A stretch of DNA of 64,000 nucleotides, from the NCBI RefSeq assembly GCF_001405015.1, contig NZ_CYZX01000003.1:1-64000 (forward strand). Reading direction: 5' to 3'. The notes beneath the pieces were generated by a model. The model was not told the DNA's origin. It ran no database searches and saw only the letters and a list, made by a program, of their open reading frames with translations. Shown one piece after another: positions 7,759-17,237 of this stretch. The translations under genes and the position numbers were made by a program. The stretch is from Clostridium disporicum (GTDB lineage Bacteria > Bacillota > Clostridia > Clostridiales > Clostridiaceae). Position 1 is the first letter of the stretch, and every line of letters starts with the position of its first letter.

Positions 7759-8931
7759 TTATAGTCTATGAGTTCCTTCACCTAATTTACTTGTATAGAA
7801 TAGTGGTCTTATTCCTGTTACTTTTTCATAGTTTTCTGTTACTTTTTCTTTGAATTCATCTACTTTAGCTTCATCTACTAAAGCTATTGCACATCCTCCA
7901 AAACCTGCTCCTGTCATTCTAGCTCCTATACATCCTTCAATTTTAAGAGCCTCATGAACTAGAGTATCTAAGTGTAATCCAGTAACTTCATAATCATTCT
8001 CTAAAGATATATGAGATTGAGTCATCAATTCTCCAAAACCTTTAATATCTCCAGCCTTTAATGCTTCCATTGACTTTTTAACTCTTTCATTTTCAGTCAC
8101 TACGTGAATAGCTCTTCTCTTTACAACATCATCTTTTATAAATGAGTTAATATCCTCAACTGTTGCTGAACAAAGATTTGCTACTTTTTCTTCTTTATTT
8201 GAATTTATTATTTCTAAAGCTTTCTCACATTCGCCTCTTCTTTCATTATATTTAGAATCCGCAAGCTCTCTTCTTTTATTAGTATTCATAATTACTAAAC
8301 TATAGTTTCCAAGCTTTAATGGAGCATATTCATAGTAAAGTGAATTACAATCTAAAAGAATTGCATTATCTTTTTTTCCTAAGCAAACTGCAAATTGGTC
8401 CATTATACCGCAATTAACTCCAATAAATTGATTTTCAACCTTTTGACAAAGTCTTGAAACTTCAACTCTATCTATTTCTTCACACTTTTCAGGATTTTCT
8501 AAGTAAAGTATTATATAAGCCATTAAAACTTCAAGTGCTGCTGATGAAGAAAGTCCTGCACCATCTGGAAGATTGCTATAGAATAAAATATCCATTCCTT
8601 TTACTTTATGTCCTCTATCTTTAAGTTCTTTAATAACTCCCTTTGGATAATTTCCCCAATCATCTTGTCTATCGTAAACTAATTCTTTATCTAAATTTAT
8701 TACAACTTCACCTTCAACATTTTTTGATCTCATTCTTATTATGTTATCTTCTCTTAAAGTTAAAGCTCCATATATACCTACTGTTAAAGCAGCTGGAAAA
8801 ACAAATCCTCCATTATAATCAATATGCTCTCCTATTAAATTAACTCTTCCTGGTGAAAGAAAAGTATAAATCTCCTGATTACTATTGCCATACTCTTCTC
8901 TAAATAAATCCATCATCTCATTTTTATTCAT
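7759..8931 (-). CDS. galK: Galactokinase
   Basis: A 390-aa GHMP-family kinase that phosphorylates galactose to galactose-1-phosphate, the first Leloir step. Three family motifs are visible: the galactokinase signature PGRVNLIGEHIDYNGG near the N terminus, the ATP-binding LPDGAGLSSSAALEV, and the C-terminal TGAGFGGCAIALV. Length is as expected. AAGGAGAGG precedes the ATG. It is the last gene of a ROK regulator-galT-galK operon, separated from galT by a family B element, and its stop is flush against family A copy 2. Confidence 0.96.
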   Translation of the reverse strand: MNKNEMMDLFREEYGNSNQEIYTFLSPGRVNLIGEHIDYNGGFVFPAALTVGIYGALTLREDNIIRMRSKNVEGEVVINLDKELVYDRQDDWGNYPKGVIKELKDRGHKVKGMDILFYSNLPDGAGLSSSAALEVLMAYIILYLENPEKCEEIDRVEVSRLCQKVENQFIGVNCGIMDQFAVCLGKKDNAILLDCNSLYYEYAPLKLGNYSLVIMNTNKRRELADSKYNERRGECEKALEIINSNKEEKVANLCSATVEDINSFIKDDVVKRRAIHVVTENERVKKSMEALKAGDIKGFGELMTQSHISLENDYEVTGLHLDTLVHEALKIEGCIGARMTGAGFGGCAIALVDEAKVDEFKEKVTENYEKVTGIRPLFYTSKLGEGTHRL

Positions 8932-8961
8932 TTTAACCCTCTCCTTAATAAACTATTTTTT

Positions 8962-9091
8962 ATAAGTGAAAATCCAAATCTCCGATTTGGCAATTTGAAG
9001 TTAAGTAAAAATCTAAATTTTAATTTATCCATTTGAACTTACATCGTAAGTGTACTCCTACGAATGTATATGAGTAGTGAGTTTCCTTATA
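8962..9091 (+). repeat. Family B hairpin element, copy 1 (galT-galK spacer)
   Basis: The galT-galK gap holds the hairpins CCAAATC/GATTTGG (8974-8990) and ACTTAC/GTAAGT (9037-9051), and a stem ACTCCTAC / GTAG-T-GAGT (9054-9082) with one bulged T. Bases 9052-9091 reappear inverted at 45162-45201 and, up to the outermost bases, at 45239-45276. It ends one base from the galT stop, inside the operon. Confidence 0.8.
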
Positions 9092-9092
9092 A

Positions 9093-10616
9093 CTATATAA
9101 CTGATGTTATAAATTTTTCTAACGCTGCTTGTCCTTTTTTATTTCTCTTAAATACTCCAGAATCTTCTAAAACTTTAGAGAATATTATTCCTACTTCCTC
9201 TTTTACAAAATTTCTTGCATCTTCTAAATTCATATCACTATTTTTGTTCAGCATTTCTTCAATCCAATCAATATGCTTATTTAAATCATTATCCTCTAAT
9301 GCAACTTCTCTATCATAAGAAACTTCTCCTGATATAATTTCAGCTATCTTTTCTAATTCTTTTTCTAATCTTCCCGGAAGAACAGCTAGTCCCATGACTT
9401 CTATTAGTCCAATATTTTCTTTTTTAATATGATGTAGCTCTTTATGTGGATGGAATATTCCATCTGGATGTTCTTCTGAAGTTCTATTATTTCTTAAAAC
9501 AATATCCAGTTCAAAAGCTCCATTATTTCTTCTAGCTATTGGAGTTACAGTATTGTGTGGTGTTTCTCCTGTAAATGCTAATATATCATTTGCTTCATCA
9601 GAATATACTTTCCATGCTTCAAATATCTCCATAGCAACATCTACTAAAGCTTTCTTATCTTCTGATTTTAATCTTATAACAGTCATTGGCCATTTCACTG
9701 TACCAATTTCAACATTTTTAAACTTATCACTTTCATAATACTTTTCAATCTTAGCCTTTTCCATTGGGAATACATGTCTACCACCTTGGTAATGGTCATG
9801 CGTCAATATTGAACCTCCAACTATTGGTAAGTCTGCATTTGATCCTATAAAATAATGAGGAAATTTATCTGTAAATTCTACTAATCTCTCTAACGCATCC
9901 CTTCCTAACTTCATTGGACTATGTTCACCTTTAAATACTATGCAATGTTCATTGTAATATACATAAGGTGAGTATTGTAAAAACCAATCCTTACCTTGTA
10001 GTTCAAAAGGAATTACTCTATGATTTTGTCTTCCTGGATGATTTAATCTTCCTGCATATCCAACATTATCTATACATAAAAGACATTTCGGATATGAAGA
10101 TTGTTTTACAAGTTTAGCCTTAGCTATTTCCTTTGGATCTTTTTCAGGCTTTGAAAGGTTAACCGTTATTTCTAAATCACCATATTCTGTTTCTGATAAC
10201 CAATATAAATTCTTAGCAATTCTTTCTGTCATTATATAATTTGATGATTTACTTAAATCATAAAACCAATTTGTCGCCTCTTCTAATCCTTTGCGATCGG
10301 CTATTTTATTAAACTTGTTTACTACTTCACCTTCACGTGGCATTAAAAGCCCCATAATCCTTGAATCAAAAAGATCTCTATATGTTACAGTATCTTCTTC
10401 AATTAAATTATTTTCTGCTGCATAATCTAAAATATTTTTCAATATTTTAACAGGTGTATCTTCTACTACTTCTTCTACTATACCTTCATACGGTGATTCG
10501 ACCTTTAATAAATCTAATAATGCATTTCTTGAAGGTATAACATCCCACTTTGAAATCATTTCTTTTTTTAATGCAAATTTTAATAATCTCTCTATTTCAT
10601 ATCCTACGTTGACCAT
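9093..10616 (-). CDS. galT: UDP-glucose--hexose-1-phosphate uridylyltransferase, class II
   Basis: A 507-aa class II GalT, the long Firmicute form. It exchanges UMP between UDP-glucose and galactose-1-phosphate. Conserved segments include CLLCIDNVGYAGRLNHPGRQNHR, GGSILTHDHYQGGRH with the catalytic-type His cluster, and ETPHNTVTPIARR. Length matches the family. ATG 10616 follows GGGGGCAGGA. The gene lies 33 bases after the ROK regulator and before galK. The gap upstream holds ATTAATTAATTA, similar to the AT-rich dyad before the regulator. No galE is in the window, so the epimerase must be elsewhere. Confidence 0.95.
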   Translation of the reverse strand: MVNVGYEIERLLKFALKKEMISKWDVIPSRNALLDLLKVESPYEGIVEEVVEDTPVKILKNILDYAAENNLIEEDTVTYRDLFDSRIMGLLMPREGEVVNKFNKIADRKGLEEATNWFYDLSKSSNYIMTERIAKNLYWLSETEYGDLEITVNLSKPEKDPKEIAKAKLVKQSSYPKCLLCIDNVGYAGRLNHPGRQNHRVIPFELQGKDWFLQYSPYVYYNEHCIVFKGEHSPMKLGRDALERLVEFTDKFPHYFIGSNADLPIVGGSILTHDHYQGGRHVFPMEKAKIEKYYESDKFKNVEIGTVKWPMTVIRLKSEDKKALVDVAMEIFEAWKVYSDEANDILAFTGETPHNTVTPIARRNNGAFELDIVLRNNRTSEEHPDGIFHPHKELHHIKKENIGLIEVMGLAVLPGRLEKELEKIAEIISGEVSYDREVALEDNDLNKHIDWIEEMLNKNSDMNLEDARNFVKEEVGIIFSKVLEDSGVFKRNKKGQAALEKFITSVI

Positions 10617-10649
10617 CTTTCCTGCCCCCTATATAAATTTATTAATTAA

Positions 10650-11870
10650 TTACATAAATTCTCTACCTTTAAAAACTTCTTGTATTACTAATGTTGCTGC
10701 ACCTATTACCGCTGCATTTTCACCTAAATCTGATTTTACTATCTTTACATTTTCGCTTGGAATTTTTAAGCCTCTCTTTTTAACTACCTCACTTAAAGTT
10801 TCAATCATAATTTTCTCTTGCTCAAAAATATCTCCTACCACAACTATAAGCTTCGGATTAAGTATATTAACCAATCCTGATATACCAACACCTATATACC
10901 TTGCTGCTTCTTTTAAAACAGAAATTGCTAATTCATCTCCTTTTGATGCAGCTATCGATATATCTTTTATATTTATTTTTTCAATATCTTTAACATCATC
11001 AACTAAAGAACTCTTAACACCTTGCTTTATACTTCTAATAACCTTTCTTTCAACACTTATATTTGATGCAACAGATTCTAGGCAGCCATAGTTTCCACAT
11101 TTACATAAGGATCCATCTTGTTCTACTACCATATGACCAATTTCACCTGCACTATAATCAACACCATAATAAGGTTTGTTATCAATTATTATTCCTGCAC
11201 CTATCCCATTAGAGATGTTAATTTCAACAAAATTATCTATGCTTTTAGCAGCTCCAAATAAACTTTCGCCTAATGCTATAGCCCTTACATCATTATCCAC
11301 AAATACAGGACATTTAAATTTCTCTTCAAGAATTAATTTTATATTTACATTTTCCCACTTATAATAAGGAGCATATTGCGATATTCCTAACATTGGATTT
11401 ACTACTCCATGCATAGCTACTCCTATGCCGACAACTTTATCTCTATTTACTTCCGATATTTCTATAACTTCATTAATTAAATTAATTAAGTGTGTAAATA
11501 CAAATTCTTTATTTGTATTGTTTTCATCTATATATATTGATTTCTTAGCTAGTATCTCTGCTCCTAAATCAGTTAATACAACGTCTATACTTCCCACACC
11601 TATACTTACACCTATTATATATCTTGCTTTAATATTAATCTCTAAAATTATTGGTGGTCTTCCTCCATTGGACTCCCCTATTCCTCTTTCTATTAGATAA
11701 TCACTTTCAATTAATATCTTTGTAATATTAGTTACACTAGCTGGTGTAAGTCCTGTTAATTTAGCAATATCAGCTCTAGATAAACTTCCATTATTCTTTA
11801 TAACTTTTAGTATAGCTTCAACATTAAGTTTTTTCATTAATTCAAAGCTTCCTTTAACAACTTTATTCAT
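10650..11870 (-). CDS. ROK-family transcriptional repressor (galactose operon)
   Basis: A 406-aa regulator of the ROK (repressor, ORF, kinase) family. The N-terminal winged helix-turn-helix covers about residues 14-65 (LSRADIAKLTGLTPASVTNI), followed by an actin-like sugar-binding domain. The ROK zinc motif is present (GEIGHM, then CKCGNYGCLE), as is a DNGP-like start (IGVSIG). It is the first gene of an operon with galT and galK, so it most likely senses galactose or a derivative and represses its own promoter. The start ATG 11870 follows GAAGTGA. Confidence 0.9.
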   Translation of the reverse strand: MNKVVKGSFELMKKLNVEAILKVIKNNGSLSRADIAKLTGLTPASVTNITKILIESDYLIERGIGESNGGRPPIILEINIKARYIIGVSIGVGSIDVVLTDLGAEILAKKSIYIDENNTNKEFVFTHLINLINEVIEISEVNRDKVVGIGVAMHGVVNPMLGISQYAPYYKWENVNIKLILEEKFKCPVFVDNDVRAIALGESLFGAAKSIDNFVEINISNGIGAGIIIDNKPYYGVDYSAGEIGHMVVEQDGSLCKCGNYGCLESVASNISVERKVIRSIKQGVKSSLVDDVKDIEKINIKDISIAASKGDELAISVLKEAARYIGVGISGLVNILNPKLIVVVGDIFEQEKIMIETLSEVVKKRGLKIPSENVKIVKSDLGENAAVIGAATLVIQEVFKGREFM

Positions 11871-11884
11871 TCAATCACTTCTTT

Positions 11885-11929
11885 ATTAATTATATTAATT
11901 AAGTATACAAAACTTTCTGTAATTGTTTA
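11885..11929 (-). promoter_or_regulatory. Promoter and likely operator of the ROK-galT-galK operon
   Basis: On the minus strand a -10 box TATACT (11902-11907) lies 16 bases after TAAACA (11924-11929). Just downstream, two ATTAAT half-sites (11885-11890 and 11894-11899) sit between the -10 box and the start codon. This is a good place for ROK repressor binding. The operator role is inferred. Confidence 0.5.
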
Positions 11930-12157
11930 CTCTTGATTTAATTTTATCATATTTTCCAAAAAAGTAAATATACTTCTATTATATACAGTATATTTTATTT
12001 GTTGGAGAAATGGTGAGATTATTCTTCCACTAAAAATACTTACTATTTTACTCATTCTTCTCCTTCTCATTTTTCTATTGTAGATAAAAATATATTTCAT
12101 TTCCTCCATCATTTAAATATAAGTATAATAATAGTAAGTATTTTACAATTAATTACA

Positions 12158-12192
12158 AAAAGTGTGCTACTAAATAAAAGTAGCACACTTTT
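12158..12192 (-). terminator. Terminator of dedA
   Basis: A perfect 14-bp stem (AAAAGTGTGCTACT / AGTAGCACACTTTT) with a 7-nt loop lies 24 bases past the dedA stop. The 347-base stretch 11871-12217 otherwise holds only the gal promoter and a doubtful 61-codon frame at 11927-12112. Confidence 0.85.
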
Positions 12193-12216
12193 GTAATTTT
12201 ATTTAGTTTTTAAAAA

Positions 12217-12723
12217 CTATAAGTTAATTATAGCCTTACTTGCTAAATATCCGCTCATTATAGTAACTGCATTCCATATTGCAATGCCTGGTACTGAATA
12301 TAAAATAAAACTCACTATTCCATCTCTCAAAATTCCTGAAGTTAATGATACAAGAGTCCTTGCTACTGGAAGTAATCTACAAATAAATAAACCCTTATTT
12401 CCAAACTTTTCACAGTACATAGTAACTTTATCTACAGATTTTCTTGTTTTAGGAAATTTTGAATATATCCAATGTAATACCGGATTTCCTATAAAGTATC
12501 CTACATAGTACAAACATACACTTCCTACTGCTCCAGCTATAACAGATATAATTAAAACAAATAGAAAATTATATTTGCTCTGTGCCACTAAAGCTCCTAT
12601 AGCAGGCATTATTATTCCAGCTGGAAGTCCTGGTAAATTTAAATACTCTAAATATACAATTATAAATAAAAACCATAATCCGTATGTTTCAAAATAAACT
12701 ATTGCTTCATTTATACTACTCAT
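12217..12723 (-). CDS. DedA family membrane protein
   Basis: A 168-aa member of the DedA (SNARE-associated, VTT) family. These proteins are needed for envelope homeostasis, and some move undecaprenyl phosphate or phosphatidylethanolamine across the membrane. The family signature is visible: a re-entrant N-terminal segment (EYLNLPGLPAGIIMPAIGAL), the glycine-rich GAVGSVCLYYVGYFIG, and F-x-CRLLPVARTLVSLTSGI, which holds the conserved Arg residues and proline. It is slightly shorter than the usual 190-220 aa. The start site is weak (GATGGTG). It is monocistronic, with its own terminator. Confidence 0.88.
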   Translation of the reverse strand: MSSINEAIVYFETYGLWFLFIIVYLEYLNLPGLPAGIIMPAIGALVAQSKYNFLFVLIISVIAGAVGSVCLYYVGYFIGNPVLHWIYSKFPKTRKSVDKVTMYCEKFGNKGLFICRLLPVARTLVSLTSGILRDGIVSFILYSVPGIAIWNAVTIMSGYLASKAIINL

Positions 12724-12825
12724 AATTCTAGCACCATCTTATCTTTATAAATATAAATTTTTTACTATAGCTACATTATAGTATAATTATTACACAATAT
12801 TAATAGAATTACTCTTAATTTTTTC

Positions 12826-14553
12826 TTAAAACTTTATTATCATAAAATCTAATGGTTCTATTTTTATATCTTCTGAAAAATCTATATTTCTCTCTGTTAT
12901 TAAGTCAATCCCTATCTTTTTACACTGATATTTAATACACTGCTCCTCTTCTGAATTATTAAATATAACCATAATCTTATCATCATAATATTCTCTTATA
13001 AATCCAATTACTTCATCTTTACAATAAATCACTTCAAAACTTCCATGAACCAAAGATTTATTTTCTTTTCTTATTTTTATTAATAGCTTATATAAATTCA
13101 ATATTTCTTTATTTTGCTTTTCCTCATCCCAAATCATACATTTTCTGTTATCAGGATCATCTCCACCAGTTATTCCAACTTCATCTCCATAATATATATA
13201 TGGAACCCCTACATAAGTAAACTGCATAGCAATAGCAAGTCTAACTTTATTCACATTATTATCACATTCATTTATTATTCTCTTTGTATCATGACTCCCT
13301 ACTAAATTCCACATTTGCTTTGTAATACTATTCATATAAAGAATTCTGTTAGCAGCTAATATATCTAAGTACTCTAAAGCAGAGATACTATGCTTACCAA
13401 AAAAATCTATAGTAGCATTTTTAAAAGGATAATTCATTATTGAATCTAGTTGATCACCTTTCAAGAAAGCATTTGCTTCATGCATTATTTCTCCAACTAT
13501 TATTGCATCTCTTTTAACACCTTTTACAGCTTTTCTAAAGTCTCTCCAAAAATCATGAGATACTTCATCACAAACATCAAGTCTCCAACCATCTATACCA
13601 ATTTCCTTTACCCAATACTTAGCAACATTTAATAAATATTCTCTAACTTCTTTATTATTAGTATTTAATTTTGGCATATTACTACAACCATTTGCAAAGG
13701 TGTAATAATTACATTCCTCTACTCCTACCGGGAAACTATCTATGAAATACCAATCCTTATACTTAGATTTTTCTTGTTTTTCTAATAAATCCTCAAAAGC
13801 AAAAAAATCATTACCAGAATGATTAAAAACAGCATCAAAAACTATCCTCATATTATTTTCATGACATTTATTAACTAATTCTTTTACATCTTCTAATGTT
13901 CCAAATGTAGGATCTACCTCAAAATAATCAGTCGTATTATATTTATGATTAGTACTTGACTTAAATATAGGAGTTAAATATATTAAATCTACGCCTAATT
14001 CCTTAAGATAATCAAGCTTTTCAATTATTCCTCGTATATCTCCTCCATACATTGAATGTCTTCCAACCTTCCCTCTTCCCCATTCTTTAACACAATCCGG
14101 ATTAATATCAGGATTACCGTTAAAAAACCTATCTGGGAAAATCTGATATACTATAGATTCTTGTAGCCATTTCTCTTCTTCATACAAATCATCTTCTGAT
14201 ATATACGGAAATTGAAATGCTGCTACATTTATATTTGCATAATCTACATCAACTAAGCCTCTTTCAGTATATATAAGTACATTATTAGCTTTGTCCATTA
14301 ATTCAAAATAGTATCTGTACCTATTTCTATATATAGATAATTCCACCTCATAGTAAGTAAATAATTCAGTTTCAGCTACTATTTTCATCTTCTTTCTCTT
14401 ATATTCATTCTCCCAATCATACCTACATCTATATAAAACTGAACATTCCTTTATATCATCTCTAGCAACTCTTAATCTCAATACTAGAGTATCTCTATCT
14501 TTACCATATGCATATGGTACATCTAAAACATGATATACTGCATGTTTATTCAT
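12826..14553 (-). CDS. GH13 alpha-glycosidase (neopullulanase/cyclomaltodextrinase type)
   Basis: A 575-aa cytoplasmic glycoside hydrolase without a signal peptide, most like neopullulanase, cyclomaltodextrinase or maltogenic amylase. An N-terminal CBM34-like beta domain (residues 1-120) precedes the catalytic barrel. Conserved blocks are DAVFNHSG, DGWRLDVCDE with the nucleophile Asp, VGEIMHEA with the acid/base Glu, and NLVGSHDTKR with the transition-state Asp. A YQIFPDRF motif marks the barrel start. ATG 14553 is chosen because GAGGTGA lies 5 nt upstream. The GTG at 14562 is inside that site. It is divergent from an AraC regulator, with a catabolite-type operator between, so it probably serves maltodextrin use. 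Confidence 0.9.
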   Translation of the reverse strand: MNKHAVYHVLDVPYAYGKDRDTLVLRLRVARDDIKECSVLYRCRYDWENEYKRKKMKIVAETELFTYYEVELSIYRNRYRYYFELMDKANNVLIYTERGLVDVDYANINVAAFQFPYISEDDLYEEEKWLQESIVYQIFPDRFFNGNPDINPDCVKEWGRGKVGRHSMYGGDIRGIIEKLDYLKELGVDLIYLTPIFKSSTNHKYNTTDYFEVDPTFGTLEDVKELVNKCHENNMRIVFDAVFNHSGNDFFAFEDLLEKQEKSKYKDWYFIDSFPVGVEECNYYTFANGCSNMPKLNTNNKEVREYLLNVAKYWVKEIGIDGWRLDVCDEVSHDFWRDFRKAVKGVKRDAIIVGEIMHEANAFLKGDQLDSIMNYPFKNATIDFFGKHSISALEYLDILAANRILYMNSITKQMWNLVGSHDTKRIINECDNNVNKVRLAIAMQFTYVGVPYIYYGDEVGITGGDDPDNRKCMIWDEEKQNKEILNLYKLLIKIRKENKSLVHGSFEVIYCKDEVIGFIREYYDDKIMVIFNNSEEEQCIKYQCKKIGIDLITERNIDFSEDIKIEPLDFMIIKF

Positions 14554-14604
14554 AAAAATCACCTCATAAATATTTCTTTTAATTCATCATATATTAATAT
14601 ATAT

Positions 14605-14620
14605 TGCAAACGATTGTACA
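14605..14620. promoter_or_regulatory. cre-like / LacI-family operator between GH13 and araC genes
   Basis: TGCAAACGATTGTACA resembles the CcpA cre consensus (TG-x-AA-x-CG-x-T), with a poor match at the last positions, and also MalR-type GCAAACG half-sites. It lies midway in the divergent intergenic region of a glycosidase gene, a fitting place for carbon control. Confidence 0.5.
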
Positions 14621-14668
14621 TTTTAAATATAATATATATATAATTAATACAATTTATGGGAGGATATT

Positions 14669-15340
14669 ATGTACGAAAGCTTCATATCTGATATAAGTAT
14701 ATTTAGTAATGATTTTGATTCATTTATAGATACTAGAAATAGACCTGCTATACTTTATAACATAAGTCAAAAGCATATCGGTGAACTTAGGGATGCTGTA
14801 CCTTGTGACTTAAAAAGGGATGATTTACTTATTTGGAATGCTGTATTTGCAAGAGAAATAATAAGACGTGGTGTTGCAAAAAAATATCTTCATCCTGTTT
14901 ATAATAAATATTATGAAAAGATTATAAAAACTTCTGAATTATCTAAACTTCAAGATATTGAGCTAGATATGGCCAACACATATTTAGAACTATTAATAAG
15001 TGATGTTGAAGTTAAAGATAACTTTATAGTAAATAAAATACTACAGTATCTTCATATGAATATTGAAAGCCACGTTTCACTAGAAGATATTGCTACTCAT
15101 CTTAACATAACTCCTCAATATGCCGTATCATGTTTTAAAAAGCATATGGGAATTTCATTAATGAAATATTCAAAAAAAATAAGAGTAGATAGAGCTAAAG
15201 TATTGCTTATGACAACAACAAAAAGTATTCTAGATATATCATTAGTTTTAGGCTTCTATGACCAAAGTCACTTTACTAAAACTTTTAAATCCTTTGAAGG
15301 AGTTTCTCCTTCAGAATTTAGAAATACACACTATAAATAA
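14669..15340 (+). CDS. AraC-family transcriptional regulator
   Basis: A 223-aa regulator. The C-terminal part (about residues 120-220) is a typical AraC/XylS double helix-turn-helix: VSLEDIATHLNITPQYAVSCFKKHMGISL, then ILDISLVLGFYDQSHFTKTFKSFEGVSPSEFR. The N-terminal 115 residues are not a cupin and match no sensor domain I recognise. They look helical. ATG 14669 follows GGGAGG. It is divergently arranged with the GH13 glycosidase gene, so that gene is the simplest candidate target. The TAA stop lies within the AAATAAAG left end of family A copy 4. Confidence 0.87.
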   Translation: MYESFISDISIFSNDFDSFIDTRNRPAILYNISQKHIGELRDAVPCDLKRDDLLIWNAVFAREIIRRGVAKKYLHPVYNKYYEKIIKTSELSKLQDIELDMANTYLELLISDVEVKDNFIVNKILQYLHMNIESHVSLEDIATHLNITPQYAVSCFKKHMGISLMKYSKKIRVDRAKVLLMTTTKSILDISLVLGFYDQSHFTKTFKSFEGVSPSEFRNTHYK

Positions 15341-15558
15341 AGTATGAATCACTTTGATGAAAAGTTTGACTTCGTCAAAATAGAAAAAGCCACTGACATG
15401 ACAGAGAAAATATTGCCTTTAGCACTAGTGAAAAGTATCTATATTAGTACCTTTCACGTTAACTTAATCTAAATTTTCTCCCCTACGCTAGTAGCATTTT
15501 CACTGCGACAAAGTCAACTTTTCATCTGTAAACTTTTTTCGTACTTTTTCTTTATTTT
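15335..15558 (+). repeat. Family A hairpin-ladder element, copy 4 (diverged)
   Basis: It has the layout of copy 1 with mostly different sequence. The outer linker pair is GATGAAAAGT (15356-15365) with ACTTTTCATC (15517-15526), a perfect 10-bp match. A second is GAGAAAAT (15404-15411) with ATTTTCTC (15473-15480), and an inner one is GTGAAA (15428-15433) with TTTCAC (15452-15457). Side hairpins are TTTGAC/GTCAAA (15365-15379), GAC/GTC (15507-15515) and CTAC/GTAG (15483-15494). It fills the gap between convergent araC-type and dbpA genes. Confidence 0.75.
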
Positions 15559-15571
15559 TAGGCAATACTAA

Positions 15572-17011
15572 TTATTTTCTCGCTCTTTCAATCTTAAGCT
15601 TTTTGCCTTTTATTGTTCCATTTCTAAGGCCATCTATAACCTTATTACCTTTTCCATTTAATATATCTACATAAGATACTGTATCTTGAACATCTATTAT
15701 TCCTATATCCTCTGCTGTTATACCTTCAATCCTTGAAATAGCTCCAACTATATCTCCTGGTCTTATCTTCTTCTTCTTACCACCATTAAGATATATCTTA
15801 GTAATATCTTTGCTTACAGCTTTGGCTTTTTGTTTCTTAACTGTTGGATTTGACTTTAATATTTTTACTCCTTCCATTTCCTTTGCTTTTACCTCATCTT
15901 CACTTGGTAAATCTTTTAAAGGAATTTCAAATCCTATATATTCTTGAATTAGATTTAATAGTCTATCTTCATATTGATTTACTAAACTCAATGCCTTTCC
16001 TTTTGCTCCGGCTCTTCCTGTTCTACCTATACGATGTACATATGCTTCCTTTTCCACTGGTAAGTCATAATTTATAACATGAGTTATTCCTTCAACATCA
16101 ATTCCTCTAGCGGCAACATCTGTAGCAATAAGAATTCTAAAATTTCCTTTTTTAAATCTATCCATCTGATCCATTCTTTCTTTTTGTAGCATACCACCAT
16201 GGATTTTACCTATAGAATATCTTTTTCTACCTAGAGCTTCGAAGACCTTATCAACATTTTCTTTTGTTTTACAGAATATAACTGCAGTTTTAGGTGCTTC
16301 ACTTATTAAAAGCTTATTTAATTCTTCCATCTTATATTGTTCATTAACTCTATAAAGTTCATGATTAATATTATCTGTTATTAACTTTTGAGCTTTAATT
16401 TCTATACTTATAGGATTATTCATATATTCATTACATAAGTTTAGAATCTCTTCTGATATAGTTGCTGATAAAAGAATACTTTGTCTATTTTTATTTAATC
16501 CTCTAAGTATCTCTCTAACTTGATCAATAAATCCCATATTAAGCATTTCATCAGCTTCATCTATTATTAAATATTTAATATTTGATGTATTTAAAGAACC
16601 TCTATCGATGTGATCCATTACTCTACCTGGAGTTCCTACTACAATATGAGTCCTTTGCTTTAATTCTCTTGCTTGATCCGAAAAAGGTTGTTTACCAAAT
16701 ACAGCAACAGGTCGTATTCTCTTAAATCTACCTATGCTCATTATTTCTTCTTTAACTTGTATAGCAAGTTCTCTTGTTGGAGTTAAAACTAAGGCTTGAG
16801 GTTTTTGTTCATCCCAATTCAACTTTTCACATAAAGGTATACCAAAAGCTGCAGTCTTACCACTTCCTGTCTGTGATTTAACTATTACATCTTTACCTTG
16901 CAATATTTCTGGTATAACCCTCTGTTGAACATCTGATGGTTTATTATATCCTAAAGCATCTAAAGCTTTTAGTATTTCATTGCTTATTTTATAATCATTA
17001 AATTTATTCAA
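15572..17011 (-). CDS. dbpA: ATP-dependent RNA helicase DbpA/YxiN type
   Basis: A 479-aa DEAD-box RNA helicase. Core motifs are SQTGSGKTAAFGIP (I), PTRELAIQ (Ia), TPGRVMDHI, DEAD, SAT and HRIGRTGRAG (VI). The C-terminal 75 residues form a DbpA-type RNA-recognition domain (KIYLNGGKKKKIRPGDIVGA), which in DbpA/YxiN binds hairpin 92 of 23S rRNA and directs late 50S subunit assembly. The start is TTG at 17011 with GAGGGAAA upstream. The ORF has no closer ATG. It faces the AraC regulator across family A copy 4. Confidence 0.93.
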   Translation of the reverse strand: MNKFNDYKISNEILKALDALGYNKPSDVQQRVIPEILQGKDVIVKSQTGSGKTAAFGIPLCEKLNWDEQKPQALVLTPTRELAIQVKEEIMSIGRFKRIRPVAVFGKQPFSDQARELKQRTHIVVGTPGRVMDHIDRGSLNTSNIKYLIIDEADEMLNMGFIDQVREILRGLNKNRQSILLSATISEEILNLCNEYMNNPISIEIKAQKLITDNINHELYRVNEQYKMEELNKLLISEAPKTAVIFCKTKENVDKVFEALGRKRYSIGKIHGGMLQKERMDQMDRFKKGNFRILIATDVAARGIDVEGITHVINYDLPVEKEAYVHRIGRTGRAGAKGKALSLVNQYEDRLLNLIQEYIGFEIPLKDLPSEDEVKAKEMEGVKILKSNPTVKKQKAKAVSKDITKIYLNGGKKKKIRPGDIVGAISRIEGITAEDIGIIDVQDTVSYVDILNGKGNKVIDGLRNGTIKGKKLKIERARK

Positions 17012-17033
17012 TAGTTTCCCTCATTTCTTGTTT

Positions 17034-17165
17034 TAAGTTAAAAGTAAATAGTTAGATTAGAAGTAAAGTCTTATCCAAGATAACTTTGAACAACTATAAT
17101 TTTAGAAACCTCACAGCAGTTTCATACTTAACTTTTCATTTTCAATTCTTAACTTTAAACTAAAT
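17034..17165. repeat. Possible decayed hairpin array
   Basis: The 322-base gap 17012-17333 holds a hairpin TTATC-CAA-GATAA (about 17071-17083), AAAC/GTTT, and AAGTTAA near the left end that can pair with TTAACTT near the right. Linkers such as ACTTTTC resemble family A copy 4. It is too degraded to be certain. Confidence 0.3.
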
Positions 17166-17237
17166 TCTTTTGCACTTTATTAATATTATCTTCTATCTTC
17201 TATTGTGTAAACATATTTATTATTCTTTCCAAAAGAA

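Noticed and set aside
9064..9318. Plus-strand frames overlapping galT, and many similar frames opposite other genes
   Set aside because: They are antisense shadows of well-supported genes with no ribosome sites or domains of their own.
11927..12112. 61-codon minus-strand frame between the ROK and dedA genes
   Set aside because: GGAGG is only 2 bases before the internal ATG and sits inside the frame, and the composition (basic, no recognisable domain) is like chance in AT-rich DNA.
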